Part shown: positions 1 through 9,237 of the stretch, in pieces
How positions within the stretch are numbered: the stretch's first letter is position 1
How the letters are laid out: the number at the start of each line of letters is the position of its first letter
Origin: Enterobacter dykesii
GTDB taxonomy: Bacteria; Pseudomonadota; Gammaproteobacteria; Enterobacterales; Enterobacteriaceae
Direction: 5' to 3'
DNA: 64,000 nt
Assembly (NCBI RefSeq): GCF_008364625.2
Contig: NZ_CP126604.1
Coordinates: 1,798,001-1,862,000, forward strand
Notes under the pieces: model-generated
Database searches by the model: none
Seen by the model: the letters and a program-made list of their open reading frames with translations, nothing else
Told to the model about the DNA's origin: nothing
Translations under genes and position numbers: made by a program

Positions 1-714
1 AAATCGCGCTTTGCCGAACTGCTGGACGGCGTGGCTTCCGGTCGCCTGACGGCAGCATCGGTGAAAAACATCTTTGACCTGCCGTTCAGCGAAGGGCTGA
101 TCCGCTCGCTGAACCTGCTGCCGTGCTCGTACCTGCTTTACTACTTCAAGCAGAAAGAGATGCTGGCCATCGAAATGGGCGAGTACTATAAGGGCGGCGC
201 GCGCGCGCAGATCGTTCAGAAGGTTGAGAAGCAGCTGTTCGATTTGTATAAAGATCCGAACCTGAACGTCAAACCGAAAGAGCTGGAGCAGCGCGGCGGG
301 GCCTACTACTCCGATGCGGCGTGTGAAGTGATTAATGCTATCTACAACGACAAGCAGGCGGAACACTATGTCAACGTGCCGCACCACGGCCATATCGACA
401 ATATCCCGGCGGACTGGGCCGTTGAGATGACCTGCATCCTGGGACGCGATGGCGCTAAACCGCATCCACGCATCACCCACTTCGATGATAAGGTCATGGG
501 GCTGATCCACACCATCAAAGGCTTTGAAGTGGCGGCAAGCAACGCGGCGCTGAGCGGCGAGCTCAATGACGTGCTGCTGGCGCTGAACCTCAGCCCGCTG
601 GTGCATTCCGACCGCGACGCGGAGAAGCTGGCCAGCGAGATGATCCTGGCGCATGAAAAGTGGTTGCCGAACTTTGCCGCCACGATCGAGAAGCTGAAGT
701 TCAAACAGCAATAA
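1..714 (+). CDS. chbF: 6-phospho-beta-glucosidase (diacetylchitobiose-6-P hydrolase), 3' part
   Basis: This is the C-terminal 237 residues of a GH4 glycosidase. The frame is open from the first base, so the gene starts outside the window. E. coli ChbF has about 450 residues, so roughly the second half is present. GH4 enzymes hydrolyse phosphorylated chitobiose or cellobiose in the cytoplasm using NAD+ and a divalent metal; the N-terminal Rossmann fold is not in view. chbG follows after 11 bases, as in the E. coli chbBCARFG operon, which supports the assignment more than any single motif in this half. Confidence 0.93.
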   Translation, partial: KSRFAELLDGVASGRLTAASVKNIFDLPFSEGLIRSLNLLPCSYLLYYFKQKEMLAIEMGEYYKGGARAQIVQKVEKQLFDLYKDPNLNVKPKELEQRGGAYYSDAACEVINAIYNDKQAEHYVNVPHHGHIDNIPADWAVEMTCILGRDGAKPHPRITHFDDKVMGLIHTIKGFEVAASNAALSGELNDVLLALNLSPLVHSDRDAEKLASEMILAHEKWLPNFAATIEKLKFKQQ

Positions 715-725
715 GAGGACGCACA

Positions 726-1475
726 ATGGAAAACCTGCTGATCGTTAATGCTGATGATTTTGGCCTCTCGAAAGGCCAGAACTACGGCATTATTGAAGCC
801 TGTCGCCGGGGTGTTGTGACCTCGACCACGGCACTGGTGAATGGTGAGGCGGTTGAACACGCGGCGCAGCTGAGCAGCGAGGTGCCGGAGCTGGGCGTCG
901 GCATGCATTTTGTGCTGACGCTCGGGATGCCGCTTTCGCCAATGCCGGGTCTGACGCGCGACGGCCAGTTGGGCAAATGGATTTGGGAACTGGCGGAGCA
1001 GGGCGCTCTGCCGCTCGAAGAGATTGCCCGCGAGCTGGAGCGTCAGTTCAACCGCTTTGTTGACGCCTTTGGTAAGGCACCGACGCACATCGACAGCCAT
1101 CACCACGTGCATATGATCCCGGCGATTTTCCCGATAGTGGCTGAGTTTGCACAGCGTAAAGGTGTGGCGATGCGCGTGGATCGGGAGGCGCGCGGCGTGC
1201 CTGACTGCGCCGCGACCACCACTGAGGGGTTCAGCAGCGCATTTTACGGCGACGAGATCGACGAAGCGCTGTTCCTGAAGGTGCTGGATGATTCCGCCGC
1301 GCGGGGGGAACGGTCGCTGGAGGTCATGGCGCATCCTGCCTTTGTCGATAATACCGTGCGGAAAAGCGCCTACTGCTGGCCGCGCCTGGCGGAGCTGGAC
1401 GTGCTGACGTCGGCATCGCTGAAGTATGCGATTGCCGAGCGTGGGTATCGGTTGGGGACGTTCGGGAATCTTTAA
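726..1475 (+). CDS. chbG: Chitooligosaccharide deacetylase ChbG (YdjC family)
   Basis: The 249-residue protein matches the usual ChbG length. It removes an acetyl group from chitobiose-6-P or chitotriose-6-P, which the pathway needs for inducer formation and growth on chitooligosaccharides. Visible metal/catalytic motifs are NADDFG (D10, D11) near the N terminus and H121-I-D-S-H125-H-H-V-H129. The start is the ATG at 726 preceded by AGAGGA. The open frame runs upstream into chbF but lacks family similarity there. This is the last gene of the chb operon; a REP palindrome with a T-run follows and probably ends transcription. Confidence 0.95.
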   Translation: MENLLIVNADDFGLSKGQNYGIIEACRRGVVTSTTALVNGEAVEHAAQLSSEVPELGVGMHFVLTLGMPLSPMPGLTRDGQLGKWIWELAEQGALPLEEIARELERQFNRFVDAFGKAPTHIDSHHHVHMIPAIFPIVAEFAQRKGVAMRVDREARGVPDCAATTTEGFSSAFYGDEIDEALFLKVLDDSAARGERSLEVMAHPAFVDNTVRKSAYCWPRLAELDVLTSASLKYAIAERGYRLGTFGNL

Positions 1476-1495
1476 AGACAAAGCAAAGTAGAAAT

Positions 1496-1533
1496 GTAGG
1501 CCGGGTAAGCGCAAGCGCCACCCGGCTTTTTTT
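1496..1533. repeat. REP palindrome with T-run between chbG and katE
   Basis: GCCGGGT (1500–1506) pairs with ACCCGGC (1520–1526) around a GCGCAAGCGC-like core, followed by seven T. This is the enterobacterial REP/PU signature. It lies between the convergent ends of chbG and katE and could also work as a terminator for chbG. A closely similar element recurs at 45539–45570. Confidence 0.8.
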
Positions 1534-3781
1534 ACGCCGGAATCTGATCGATCTTACTGCTGCGCGACCAGACGCGGTGCGCGGCGAGCAAATCAAACAG
1601 CTTCGTCATAAATGCATCGTCAACGTTATCGCCCTCGACAATGCCGTCCTCCCCCTGATCGGCCACCTTCAGCTGCGGCTTAAACCGTCGCGCGTCGCCG
1701 GACAGCGCGATCGGTTTCAGGTGCTTGTAGGCTTCCAGCAGATAATAGACGGCGTCACCGTTGCTCAGCAGGCTGTCTATATCTCCGCATGGCACAATCA
1801 CCGCATCGACGGTCAGCGATGGCGCCCCGGCAAAGGTTGCCGCCACCGGCAGCACGGAGCCGTCATCGGCGGTCACTTCCCCCATGCGGGAATAAAGCAG
1901 TTTCGCATGCACGCCCTGGGTTTTCAGCGCCTGCATAATCCCCAGCACGTCGCTGGCGCGGGTTTTGTCGTTCAGCAGAATGGCGACCACGCGGCCTTTA
2001 ATCGAGCCACCCGGCACGGCATACAGGCTCAGCGACGGATCTTTCTTGACGCCGTTAACCTCTTTCGGCGGGGCAAGGTTGCGCTGTTCGTCGGTCAGCG
2101 TAATGCCCAGGTTATCCGCAACGCTCTGGGCGAGCTGAATATCAATGCGCGCCAGCTGATCGACCACCCGCTCGCGGATGTAGGTGCGCACCACTTTGCT
2201 CAGCTCAAAGCTGAAGCCGCCGATAATGTGCTGTTGCTCAATCGGCGTCTGGCTGTTCCAGAACAGGCGAGGGTGGGCGTAATACTCGCCGAACGACGGG
2301 CTGCGCTCGCGAATTTTGTTGCCATCGATTCGCTCCTGGTACGATTCGAATCCACCGCGTTTCGGCGCCGGAGGCGTTTCGCGCGGCCAGTTATCGTTGA
2401 TGGAGTTCGGCTCATAGTTCGCCGGGTTGGTATCAATATCCTGACGGTGCATCCCGTCGCGCTGGAAATTGTGGTACGGGCAGGTTGGGCGGTTAATCGG
2501 GATTTCGTGGAAGTTCGGCCCGCCAAGACGGCTGATCTGCGTATCGGTATACGAGAACAAGCGACCCTGCAGGAGCGGATCGTTGGTGAAGTCCAGCCCC
2601 GGCACGATATGCCCCGGGTGGAACGCGGCCTGCTCGTTTTCGGCAAAGAAGTTATCCGGGTTACGGTTGAGCACCATTTTGCCCACCAGTTGAACCGGCA
2701 CCAGCTCTTCCGGGATCAGCTTCGTCGGGTCAAGCAGGTCGAAATCGAACCTAAATTCGTCCTCTTCCGGAATGAGCTGCAGACCCAGTTCGTATTCCGG
2801 GAAGTCGCCCGCTTCAATGGACTCCCATAGCTCGCGGCGATGGAAGTCCGGATCGCGTCCGGTCAGCTTCTGCGCCTCGTCCCACACCAGCGAGGCTTTG
2901 CCCGCTACCGGCTTCCAGTGAAAGCGCACAAACGTGGCTTTCCCCTCGGTGTTGATCATCCGGAAGGTGTGGATGCCAAACCCTTCCATGGTGCGGTAGC
3001 TGCGTGGAATGCCGCGGTCTGACATCGCCCACATCACGTTGTGTAAGGTTTCAGGCTGCAGGGAGACATAGTCCCAGAAGGTGTCGTGCGCACTTTGTCC
3101 CTGCGGTATGGCCCAGTGGGGCTCCGGTTTTACCGCATGGACAAAGTCAGGAAATTTATGCGCATCCTGAATGAAGAACACCGGGGTGTTATTGCCCACC
3201 AGATCGAAAATACCCTCTTCGGTATAAAACTTGGTGGCAAAGCCGCGGATATCTCGAACCGTGTCCGCCGACCCTGCGCCGCCCTGCACGGTGGAGAAGC
3301 GCACAAATACCGGAGTGATTTTGTCCGGGTCGGAGAGGAAGTCCGCTTTGGTGATGTCTTTCAGGCTCTTGTAGGGCTGGAAGTAGCCGTGCGCAGCCGA
3401 GCCGCGCGCGTGGACGATGCGTTCCGGTATCCGCTCGTGGTCAAAATGGGTGATTTTTTCCCGCAGGATAAAGTCTTCCAGCAGGGTTGGCCCGCGCGCG
3501 CCTGCGCGAAGGGAGTTCTGATCGTCAGCAATGCGTACGCCCTGATTGGTGGTGAGCGCAAAACCTTCGCCGCCTTTACGGTGTGGCTCAAGCGATTTCA
3601 GCTTCTCGTTTCCCGTGTCCGGCGATTTCATGCTTCCCGGTGCGGTAGGCTGTTCGCCCGGTGCGGAAGGGCCAGGGGAGGGGCGGTGAGAGCCGTCAGC
3701 AGGGGCGAGAGAGTCCATACCCGGTTGAGATTCTTCAGTGCCATGAATCGGTGATTGATGTGTTTTATCTTTGTTCGACAT
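1532..3781 (-). CDS. katE: Catalase HPII, monofunctional large-subunit catalase
   Basis: At 749 residues this is a large-subunit clade-2 catalase (E. coli KatE has 753). It dismutates hydrogen peroxide in the cytoplasm, mainly in stationary phase. The N-terminal extension is hydrophilic. The catalytic His lies in [10 protein letters not shown], the NNTPVFF segment follows, the proximal heme Tyr is in the FSYTDTQ region, and the flavodoxin-like C-terminal domain typical of HPII is present. The start ATG has a strong AAGGAG site. The gene sits between chbG and cedA exactly as in E. coli. A sigma-S-like -10 lies just upstream. Confidence 0.97.
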   Translation of the reverse strand: MSNKDKTHQSPIHGTEESQPGMDSLAPADGSHRPSPGPSAPGEQPTAPGSMKSPDTGNEKLKSLEPHRKGGEGFALTTNQGVRIADDQNSLRAGARGPTLLEDFILREKITHFDHERIPERIVHARGSAAHGYFQPYKSLKDITKADFLSDPDKITPVFVRFSTVQGGAGSADTVRDIRGFATKFYTEEGIFDLVGNNTPVFFIQDAHKFPDFVHAVKPEPHWAIPQGQSAHDTFWDYVSLQPETLHNVMWAMSDRGIPRSYRTMEGFGIHTFRMINTEGKATFVRFHWKPVAGKASLVWDEAQKLTGRDPDFHRRELWESIEAGDFPEYELGLQLIPEEDEFRFDFDLLDPTKLIPEELVPVQLVGKMVLNRNPDNFFAENEQAAFHPGHIVPGLDFTNDPLLQGRLFSYTDTQISRLGGPNFHEIPINRPTCPYHNFQRDGMHRQDIDTNPANYEPNSINDNWPRETPPAPKRGGFESYQERIDGNKIRERSPSFGEYYAHPRLFWNSQTPIEQQHIIGGFSFELSKVVRTYIRERVVDQLARIDIQLAQSVADNLGITLTDEQRNLAPPKEVNGVKKDPSLSLYAVPGGSIKGRVVAILLNDKTRASDVLGIMQALKTQGVHAKLLYSRMGEVTADDGSVLPVAATFAGAPSLTVDAVIVPCGDIDSLLSNGDAVYYLLEAYKHLKPIALSGDARRFKPQLKVADQGEDGIVEGDNVDDAFMTKLFDLLAAHRVWSRSSKIDQIPA

Positions 3782-3816
3782 TGCACGCTTCTCCTTTATC
3801 CATTGCTAAAAACCCT

Positions 3817-3827
3817 ATTAAGGATAG
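3817..3827 (-). promoter_or_regulatory. Putative sigma-S type -10 region of katE
   Basis: On the minus strand this reads CTATCCTTAAT, 36–46 bases before the katE start. CTAY at the upstream edge of the -10 is typical of RpoS promoters, and E. coli katE is a classic RpoS gene. No clear -35 was seen. The call is by motif and context only. Confidence 0.5.
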
Positions 3828-3984
3828 AACAATGTCGCGGGATGGCTCGCGAACTAAGAGTTTTCACATGCCGTCATTGACGAAAGGAGCCTTCTCGTCC
3901 ACTCGGGGCGCGACGGAAGGCAGCAGGATCGGCTATCATAGAATTTTCCTGCTTCAAGAATTTGCTTTAGTGAACCAGTCGCTT

Positions 3985-4224
3985 ATGAAACCTCTTCGTC
4001 AACAAAACCGCCAGGTTATTAGCTATGTGCCCCGCGTTGAGCCCGCGCCGCCTGACCATGCCCTGAAAGTGGAGGGCTTTCGCGATGTCTGGCAGCTGCG
4101 GGGGAAATATGTGGCCTTTGTGCTGATCGGCGAACACTTCCGTCGTTCACCCACGTTTACGGTGCCGGAATCGGCGCAGCGGTGGGCGATGCAGATCCGC
4201 CAGGATGAAGAGGTTGAAGAATAA
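3985..4224 (+). CDS. cedA: Cell division activator CedA
   Basis: A 79-residue basic protein, colinear with E. coli CedA (80 residues). The conserved core FRDVW-LRGKYVAFVL and the end TVPESAQRWA-QIRQ are visible. CedA binds DNA and RNA polymerase and was found as a modulator restoring division in dnaAcos cells. The ATG at 3985 gives the family length, though no good ribosome site precedes it; an in-frame GTG at 3970 is an alternative. A hairpin followed by T's comes straight after the stop and is shared with the convergent tcyP. Confidence 0.93.
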   Translation: MKPLRQQNRQVISYVPRVEPAPPDHALKVEGFRDVWQLRGKYVAFVLIGEHFRRSPTFTVPESAQRWAMQIRQDEEVEE

Positions 4225-4231
4225 CAGCCAT

Positions 4232-4260
4232 AAAAAAACCGCCATCAGGCGGTTTTTTTA
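4232..4260. terminator. Bidirectional intrinsic terminator (cedA / tcyP)
   Basis: AACCGCC–ATCA–GGCGGTT is flanked by an A-run on the left and a T-run on the right, so it reads as a terminator on both strands. It lies between the convergent ends of cedA and tcyP. Confidence 0.9.
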
Positions 4261-4271
4261 TTTCAAAGTGA

Positions 4272-5663
4272 TTAACGGTGCGCCAGCTCGGCGTCGTCTT
4301 CACTTTCCAGAATCGCTTTGTCGGTCTGCTTCAGCCACTGGCTGGTCAGCGTACCGGCGGTCATGGAGCCGCTCACGTTCAGCGCGGTACGGCCCATGTC
4401 GATCAGCGGCTCAACGGAGATCAGCAGGGCGACCAGCGTCACCGGCAGACCCAGCGCAGGCAGAACAATCAGCGCAGCAAAGGTTGCGCCGCCACCAACG
4501 CCCGCAACGCCTGCGGAGCTTATGGTAACAATTCCGACCAGCGTGGCGATCCAGACCGGATCCAGCGGGTTGATCCCAACCGTTGGGGCAACCATCACCG
4601 CCAGCATCGCCGGGTAGAGTCCCGCACAGCCGTTCTGACCAATGGTGGCACCAAAGGAGGCAGAGAAGCTGGCGATGGATTCAGGCACGCCCAGACGACG
4701 GGTCTGCGCTTCAACGTTCAGCGGAATAGACGCGGCGCTGGAACGGCTGGTGAAGGCAAAGGTCAGTACCGGCCAGACTTTACGGAAGTATTTCAGCGGG
4801 CTGACGCCGTTCACGCCCAGCAGGATGCCGTGCACCACGAACATGATGCCCAGGCCCAGATAAGAGGCGACAACGAAGCTGCCCAGCTTAATGATGTCCT
4901 GCAGGTTAGAGCCGGCAACCACTTTGGTCATCAGCGCCAGCACGCCGTAAGGGGTGAGCTGCATGACCAGACGAACCAGCTTCATTACCCAGCTTTGCAG
5001 GGTGTCAATTGCGGTCAGCACGCGCTCGCCTTTTGGCGCGTCGTCTTTCAGCAGCTTCAGCGCCGCTACGCCCAGGAACGCGGCGAAGATAACCACGCTG
5101 ATGATCGAGGTTGGGCTCGCACCGGTCAGGTCAGCAAAAGGGTTCTTCGGAATGAAGGAGAGCACCATCTGCGGCACGGTCAGGTCAGCCACTTTACCAA
5201 CGTAGTTGGTTTGAATCGCGGTAAGACGCGCCGTTTCAGCGGTACCCTGAACCAGACCCTCTGCGGTCAGGCCAAACAGGTTTGTGACCAGCACACCCAC
5301 CAGCGCGGCAATCAGCGTGGTGAAAAGCAGCGTACCAATGGTCAGGAAGCTGATTTTTCCCAGCTGAGTCGCGTTATGCAGGCGAGCAACGGCGCTCAGA
5401 ATAGAGGCGAACACCAGCGGCATAACGATCATCTGCAGCAGCTGAACATAGCCGTTACCGACGATGTTGAACCACTGAATGGAATCTTTCAGAACTGGAT
5501 TATCGGAGCCATAAATTGCCTGTAATGCCAGACCAAATACGACACCCATGGCCAGACCAACCAGCACTTTTTTCGCCAGGCTCCACTGCTTGTGGCGCGC
5601 CTGCGCGAGAAGCAATAGCAATACAACGAACACAACGACGTTCGCGATGAGTGGAAAATTCAT
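4272..5663 (-). CDS. tcyP: L-cystine transporter TcyP (DAACS/SDF family)
   Basis: The 463 residues are identical in length to E. coli TcyP (YdjN). It is a sodium- or proton-coupled symporter of the dicarboxylate/amino acid:cation family that takes up L-cystine across the inner membrane. The sequence has about eight hydrophobic segments, the re-entrant serine-rich turn ([13 protein letters not shown]) and the glycine-rich [10 protein letters not shown] and [10 protein letters not shown] segments of the family. In E. coli it is under CysB control; no operator was assigned here. It is monocistronic, convergent with cedA. Confidence 0.95.
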   Translation of the reverse strand: MNFPLIANVVVFVVLLLLLAQARHKQWSLAKKVLVGLAMGVVFGLALQAIYGSDNPVLKDSIQWFNIVGNGYVQLLQMIVMPLVFASILSAVARLHNATQLGKISFLTIGTLLFTTLIAALVGVLVTNLFGLTAEGLVQGTAETARLTAIQTNYVGKVADLTVPQMVLSFIPKNPFADLTGASPTSIISVVIFAAFLGVAALKLLKDDAPKGERVLTAIDTLQSWVMKLVRLVMQLTPYGVLALMTKVVAGSNLQDIIKLGSFVVASYLGLGIMFVVHGILLGVNGVSPLKYFRKVWPVLTFAFTSRSSAASIPLNVEAQTRRLGVPESIASFSASFGATIGQNGCAGLYPAMLAVMVAPTVGINPLDPVWIATLVGIVTISSAGVAGVGGGATFAALIVLPALGLPVTLVALLISVEPLIDMGRTALNVSGSMTAGTLTSQWLKQTDKAILESEDDAELAHR

Positions 5664-5790
5664 CCCCGTTCTCCTGATTTATTATTGGGTCGGTTTTTAC
5701 CGATCCTGTTGGCGGAAGGTTAGCAGAAGTGTGATGCAGCGCTTATATCCAAATGGAATGGGTTATGACAAATGGGATAATTTTGTCGGT

Positions 5791-6381
5791 TTACTGTTCA
5801 ATCTGGTGATGAATAAAGCGATTGAACTGAAATTGCAGCGAATTAATCATCTGGGATGACCAGCGAACTGCACTGTTTTCGGGCAAGGTTTGCGGCATCC
5901 AGACGGCGTAAGCAAACAGCGCCATGCACAATACGCGCTCAAGCTGGTTGCCTTTCTGCGGTGCGAGGATCGGAAAACGGAAACGCCAGCGGCAGGGCCA
6001 AAGCAGCGGCACGCCCGCAGGCGTCAGCATATCGGCGAGAATATGGCTTAAATAGCCCAGCACCATCCCCTGGATGGCATCAGCGGGGACTATCCAGCTT
6101 TCGGGCACTTTTAAATAGAAAAGCGTCAGCAGGCCAAACACGGCCAGCAGGCTGTGCGTAAACCCCCGGTGGCCGAACGCGCGGGCGATGGGTTTCGACA
6201 CCCACTTCAGGCGTTGTCCGAGAAAGGATTTAGGATGGTCAATGTCGGGCAGCAGACAGGTCAATACGGCGGAAGGGACAATATGCCACCAGTCCCCCTG
6301 TGCCAGCACGGGGGTGAGTTCAGCGTTTTTGGCAAATACTGCGCACGCAATAGAAAAAAGCAGGTGGCCTTCCGCCGTCAT
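5791..6381 (-). CDS. ydjM: SOS-induced inner-membrane metal-dependent hydrolase YdjM
   Basis: A 196-residue protein of the YdjM/LrgB-like DUF457 family, with hydrophobic segments and conserved metal-ligand candidates LLPDIDHP and GHRGFTHS, then LSHILAD. The start at 6381 gives the E. coli length; an in-frame ATG four codons upstream (6393) exists but is closer to the operator. E. coli ydjM is a LexA-regulated SOS gene, and an excellent LexA box lies 17–32 bases upstream here. The molecular function is not established. Confidence 0.92.
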   Translation of the reverse strand: MTAEGHLLFSIACAVFAKNAELTPVLAQGDWWHIVPSAVLTCLLPDIDHPKSFLGQRLKWVSKPIARAFGHRGFTHSLLAVFGLLTLFYLKVPESWIVPADAIQGMVLGYLSHILADMLTPAGVPLLWPCRWRFRFPILAPQKGNQLERVLCMALFAYAVWMPQTLPENSAVRWSSQMINSLQFQFNRFIHHQIEQ

Positions 6382-6395
6382 GATAAAACCCACAA

Positions 6396-6433
6396 AACTG
6401 TCAATTCATACAGTATAGGGTTTTTATACAGTA
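6396..6433 (-). promoter_or_regulatory. LexA operator of ydjM (one perfect box, one degenerate partner)
   Basis: CTGT-N8-ACAG at 6398–6413 is a full-match LexA core. Overlapping it, 6416–6431 read on the minus strand gives CTGT-N8-CCTA, a half-degenerate second box sharing the same helix region. The tandem arrangement is the one described for E. coli ydjM. Both lie between the ydjM start and the end of hxpB. Confidence 0.9.
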
Positions 6434-6482
6434 GGCGGAAGAGGTGACGGTGTAACTGTTTGTCACAAACTAGAGAAGGGCG

Positions 6483-7154
6483 TTAACCGCCCTGCAGATG
6501 ATGCGCCGTGAGTTCTGCCAGTGAATTAAGCTTCACGTCGGCAAGAGCAAACCGGGGATCGTGACGGCCTTCTTCAGCGGGCACCACAATGGAACGCATC
6601 CGTGCAGCCTTCGACGCCACCATACCGTTAACGGAATCTTCCAGCGCAACGCAGTTGAGGGGATCCAGGCCAAGCTTTGCGGCACAGTCCAGATAGACCT
6701 GCGGGTGCGGCTTGCTGTAAGGCAATTTTTCAGCGGACGCCAGCGCGTCGAAGCTGTCGCGCAGTTCAAACATCGTGAGCACTTTTTCAAGCATATGCAG
6801 CGGTGAAGCCGAGGCCAGGCCAACCTTCAGCCCCTGGGCTTTACACAGCGCGACAGCCTCGCGTACGCCGGGCAGCAGCGGCCTGTTCTCTTCCACCAGA
6901 GAAATGGCGCGGCTGATAATGCGTGCGGTCACCTCATCGCGATTGGGCCCTACCCACGGCTGTTGGGCAAACCACAGGTCAACCACCATATCGATGCGCA
7001 GACCCAGGGTATCGGGAAGTTCATTACGGCGGCTGATATCCACGCCCAGGCTGGCCATCACATCCAGTTCGGCGCGATCCCACAGCGGTTCGGAATCGAT
7101 CAGCAATCCATCCATGTCAAAAATTGCGGCAAGAATTTTGCGCGGTGTCGACAT
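6483..7154 (-). CDS. hxpB: Hexitol phosphatase HxpB (HAD superfamily)
   Basis: A 223-residue HAD-like phosphatase, formerly YniC. Motif I is FDMDGLLIDSE near residue 13, motif II is the Ser in GLASASP, and motif III/IV is the Lys in PYSKPHP followed by ALEDSVNG. In E. coli it dephosphorylates 2-deoxyglucose-6-P and sorbitol- or mannitol-phosphates, relieving sugar-phosphate stress. The second Met was taken as start because it matches the family. It is transcribed toward ydjM but separated by that gene's own LexA-controlled promoter. Confidence 0.94.
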   Translation of the reverse strand: MSTPRKILAAIFDMDGLLIDSEPLWDRAELDVMASLGVDISRRNELPDTLGLRIDMVVDLWFAQQPWVGPNRDEVTARIISRAISLVEENRPLLPGVREAVALCKAQGLKVGLASASPLHMLEKVLTMFELRDSFDALASAEKLPYSKPHPQVYLDCAAKLGLDPLNCVALEDSVNGMVASKAARMRSIVVPAEEGRHDPRFALADVKLNSLAELTAHHLQGG

Positions 7155-7302
7155 CACAACGTCTCCTTATCCAGGGTGTTCGACAGACGATACGTGCTAA
7201 GCACAATCTGCAATTTAGCATATTGCTTTTAAAGAGCGGGCGAAATTGATGACCAGCAGGTAGACTTAGGCACAAATAACGCGTCTTTATGAAGAGGAAC
7301 TG

Positions 7303-7839
7303 ATGACGTATCAACAAGCTGGACGCATTGCGGTCTTAAAACGTATTGCTGGCTGGGTGATTTTTATTCCTGCCGTCATTTCTACGCTGATTTCTGTACT
7401 TAAATTTATGTACGACCACAGCGAAAAACAGCCGGGTATCAATGCGGTAATGCTTGATTTTGCTCATGTCATGATTGAGATGATGCGTTTTAATACGCCA
7501 TTTTTGAATGTCTTCTGGTTTAACTCACCGACCCCGGATTTTCATCAACAGCTGAATATCGGTTTTTGGGTGATATATGCCCTGATCTTTGTCGCGCTGG
7601 CACTGCAGGCCTCTGGCGCGAGAATGAGTCGCCAGACCCGCTTTTTACGCGAAGGCGTTGAGGATCAGTTGATTCTGGAGCAGGCCAAGGGCCCGGAAGG
7701 CATGAGCCGGGAGCAGATTGAATCCCGCATCGTTGTGCCGCGTCACACCATTTTCCTGCAAATTTTCCCGCTCTATATCCTTCCCGTGATTATCATTGTG
7801 GCGGGATACTTCTTCTTCTCACTGCTCGGTTTTCTGTAA
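7303..7839 (+). CDS. yniB: YniB family inner-membrane protein
   Basis: A 178-residue protein with hydrophobic segments near residues 15–35, 85–105 and 150–178, consistent with an integral membrane protein. It aligns by eye over its full length with E. coli YniB. No catalytic motif is visible and the function is unknown. The start is preceded by GAGGAA. It stands between hxpB (divergent) and yniA (convergent), as in E. coli. Confidence 0.9.
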   Translation: MTYQQAGRIAVLKRIAGWVIFIPAVISTLISVLKFMYDHSEKQPGINAVMLDFAHVMIEMMRFNTPFLNVFWFNSPTPDFHQQLNIGFWVIYALIFVALALQASGARMSRQTRFLREGVEDQLILEQAKGPEGMSREQIESRIVVPRHTIFLQIFPLYILPVIIIVAGYFFFSLLGFL

Positions 7840-7846
7840 GCGATAG

Positions 7847-7866
7847 GGGTGGCGGCAAGGCCACCC
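7847..7866. terminator. Hairpin between convergent yniB and yniA
   Basis: GGGTGGC (7847–7853) pairs with GCCACCC (7860–7866) around a six-base loop. Only a weak T-run follows on the + strand, so efficiency is uncertain. Confidence 0.45.
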
Positions 7867-7874
7867 GTCTCTTC

Positions 7875-8735
7875 TCAGGCGGCAAGCATGCGCTCGAGTG
7901 CCCGCTGCGCGTTAACAATGTGTTCTCCGCCAAAAAGAATGGCACGATTCATCAGCGTATAAAGCTGATACACCGGCTGGCGGTCGAGAAAACCGGGCGG
8001 CAGGGGGGAAACAGACTGGTATCCGTCGTATATCTGCGGCGGCTGCTCAGGATGAAGCGGCAGCATGGCTAGATCGCACTCTCTGTCACCCCAGTAGCAG
8101 GCCGGGTCAAAGATGTACGGGCCGTTGGGACCCAGCGCGCAGTTATTGGACCACAAATCGCCGTGAAGCAGCGACGCCTGAGGCTGGTGGGATGCCAGAC
8201 GCTGCTGGACGTGCTCGACGATGGCGTCGATATTGCCAAACTCCAGCCCTTTCTCGGCGGCCAGCTCAAGCTGCCAGCCAATGCGCTGCTCGGCAAAAAA
8301 CGTCGACCAGCGACGCTGCCAGGCATTGGGCTGTGGCGTGGTGGAGAGATCGTTGTCAAAGTCGAGACCAAACTGCGGCTGGTCGCTCCATTGATGCAGG
8401 CGCGCTAGCTGTTGGCCGAGAATGAACGCATTATGGGCATCCAGTGGGCGGGCGGGGAGATATTCCATCACCAGGAAGCTGTAGTCACGATCGCTCCCCA
8501 CGGCCAGAACCTGCGGGGCAGTGACCGTTTTACTGCGCGACAACAGCTCCAGCTGGTCGGCTTCGGCGGTAAATATTGGAAGCAGCTCTCGCTCATCGCA
8601 CTTAACGAAAAGATCGCGCCCTGCGTAGCGTAAATGCCACGCGGCGTGGATCTCACCGCCTGGCAGTTCGTTACGCAGTTCAATTTCACCTTCACCCAGC
8701 TGCTCACGTAAAAGATGACTGATAGCCTGCCACAT
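7875..8735 (-). CDS. yniA: Fructosamine kinase family protein YniA
   Basis: The 286 residues have an aminoglycoside-phosphotransferase/choline-kinase fold. The catalytic loop HGDLWSNN (D193 as presumed base) and the metal-binding IFDPACYWGDRECDLAM are plain, and VMEYL marks the hinge. Members related to ketosamine-3-kinases phosphorylate Amadori products and start deglycation of proteins; the E. coli physiological substrate is not settled. It is convergent with yniB. Confidence 0.92.
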   Translation of the reverse strand: MWQAISHLLREQLGEGEIELRNELPGGEIHAAWHLRYAGRDLFVKCDERELLPIFTAEADQLELLSRSKTVTAPQVLAVGSDRDYSFLVMEYLPARPLDAHNAFILGQQLARLHQWSDQPQFGLDFDNDLSTTPQPNAWQRRWSTFFAEQRIGWQLELAAEKGLEFGNIDAIVEHVQQRLASHQPQASLLHGDLWSNNCALGPNGPYIFDPACYWGDRECDLAMLPLHPEQPPQIYDGYQSVSPLPPGFLDRQPVYQLYTLMNRAILFGGEHIVNAQRALERMLAA

Positions 8736-8840
8736 GTTGTCTCTCCCATGTTGTCTGCCAGATCATAAAGTTAGCGCATAACTGCGGTAAAAAAATACGA
8801 ACTAACGCACACCTGAGCGGTTTAAATTCATACAGCGCAC

Positions 8841-9131
8841 TTATTGTTCTTTTTTCCGCCAGCTTTCCCAGGTATCCACGTCGATTTCGGCAGGCTTGTC
8901 GGTCACGCTCTCCACCAGACTGGCGGCCAGCGCATGAACCTCTTCCTGGCTCAGGGCGGTGATCAGACCAAATGCCAGGGTGCCTAAATCATGAATATTG
9001 CCCTCGTCATCTGTCAGGGTGAGGAGAAAATTAGCCCGGGTGAAAGCATTGTTGAGCTCATTTAGCTCGGTCAGCGATGCTTCATGAAGGTTGATGATCA
9101 CGACGTAGCGTGTGATGTCACCACTGCTCAT
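8841..9131 (-). CDS. ydiZ: YdiZ family small protein
   Basis: A 96-residue protein resembling E. coli YdiZ: a mixed alpha/beta start (TRYVVIINLHEASLTELNEL), a central LTLTDDEGNIHDLGT and an acidic C terminus ending in WESWRKKEQ. No enzymatic motif is seen and no function is known. An AGGTG site precedes the start. It lies between yniA and pfkB as in E. coli. Confidence 0.88.
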   Translation of the reverse strand: MSSGDITRYVVIINLHEASLTELNELNNAFTRANFLLTLTDDEGNIHDLGTLAFGLITALSQEEVHALAASLVESVTDKPAEIDVDTWESWRKKEQ

Positions 9132-9205
9132 AATTCACCTCATTGTTATCATGGAAGTTTTCTTAGCATAGTCGATAGTTTGCGTTTGGCGACTCAGAGA
9201 CGACC

Positions 9206-9231
9206 TTCCCCTCCGTAAAGACGAAGGGGAA
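9206..9231 (-). terminator. Possible pfkB 3' hairpin
   Basis: TTCCCCT (9206–9212) pairs with AGGGGAA (9225–9231), extended by CGT/ACG after one mismatch. It lies just past the pfkB stop on that strand but lacks a following U-run, so it is weak as an intrinsic terminator and may serve as a 3' stabiliser. Confidence 0.35.
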
Positions 9232-9237
9232 AAGGCG

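Noticed and set aside
366..1514. 382-codon open frame antisense to chbG and the end of chbF
   Set aside because: It lies opposite proven genes, has no ribosome site and a composition typical of the complement of GC-rich codons. The same holds for other long antisense frames.
1577..2830. 417-codon open frame antisense to katE
   Set aside because: KatE is unambiguous; the opposite frame shows arginine/glutamine/histidine-rich nonsense-like sequence and no domain.
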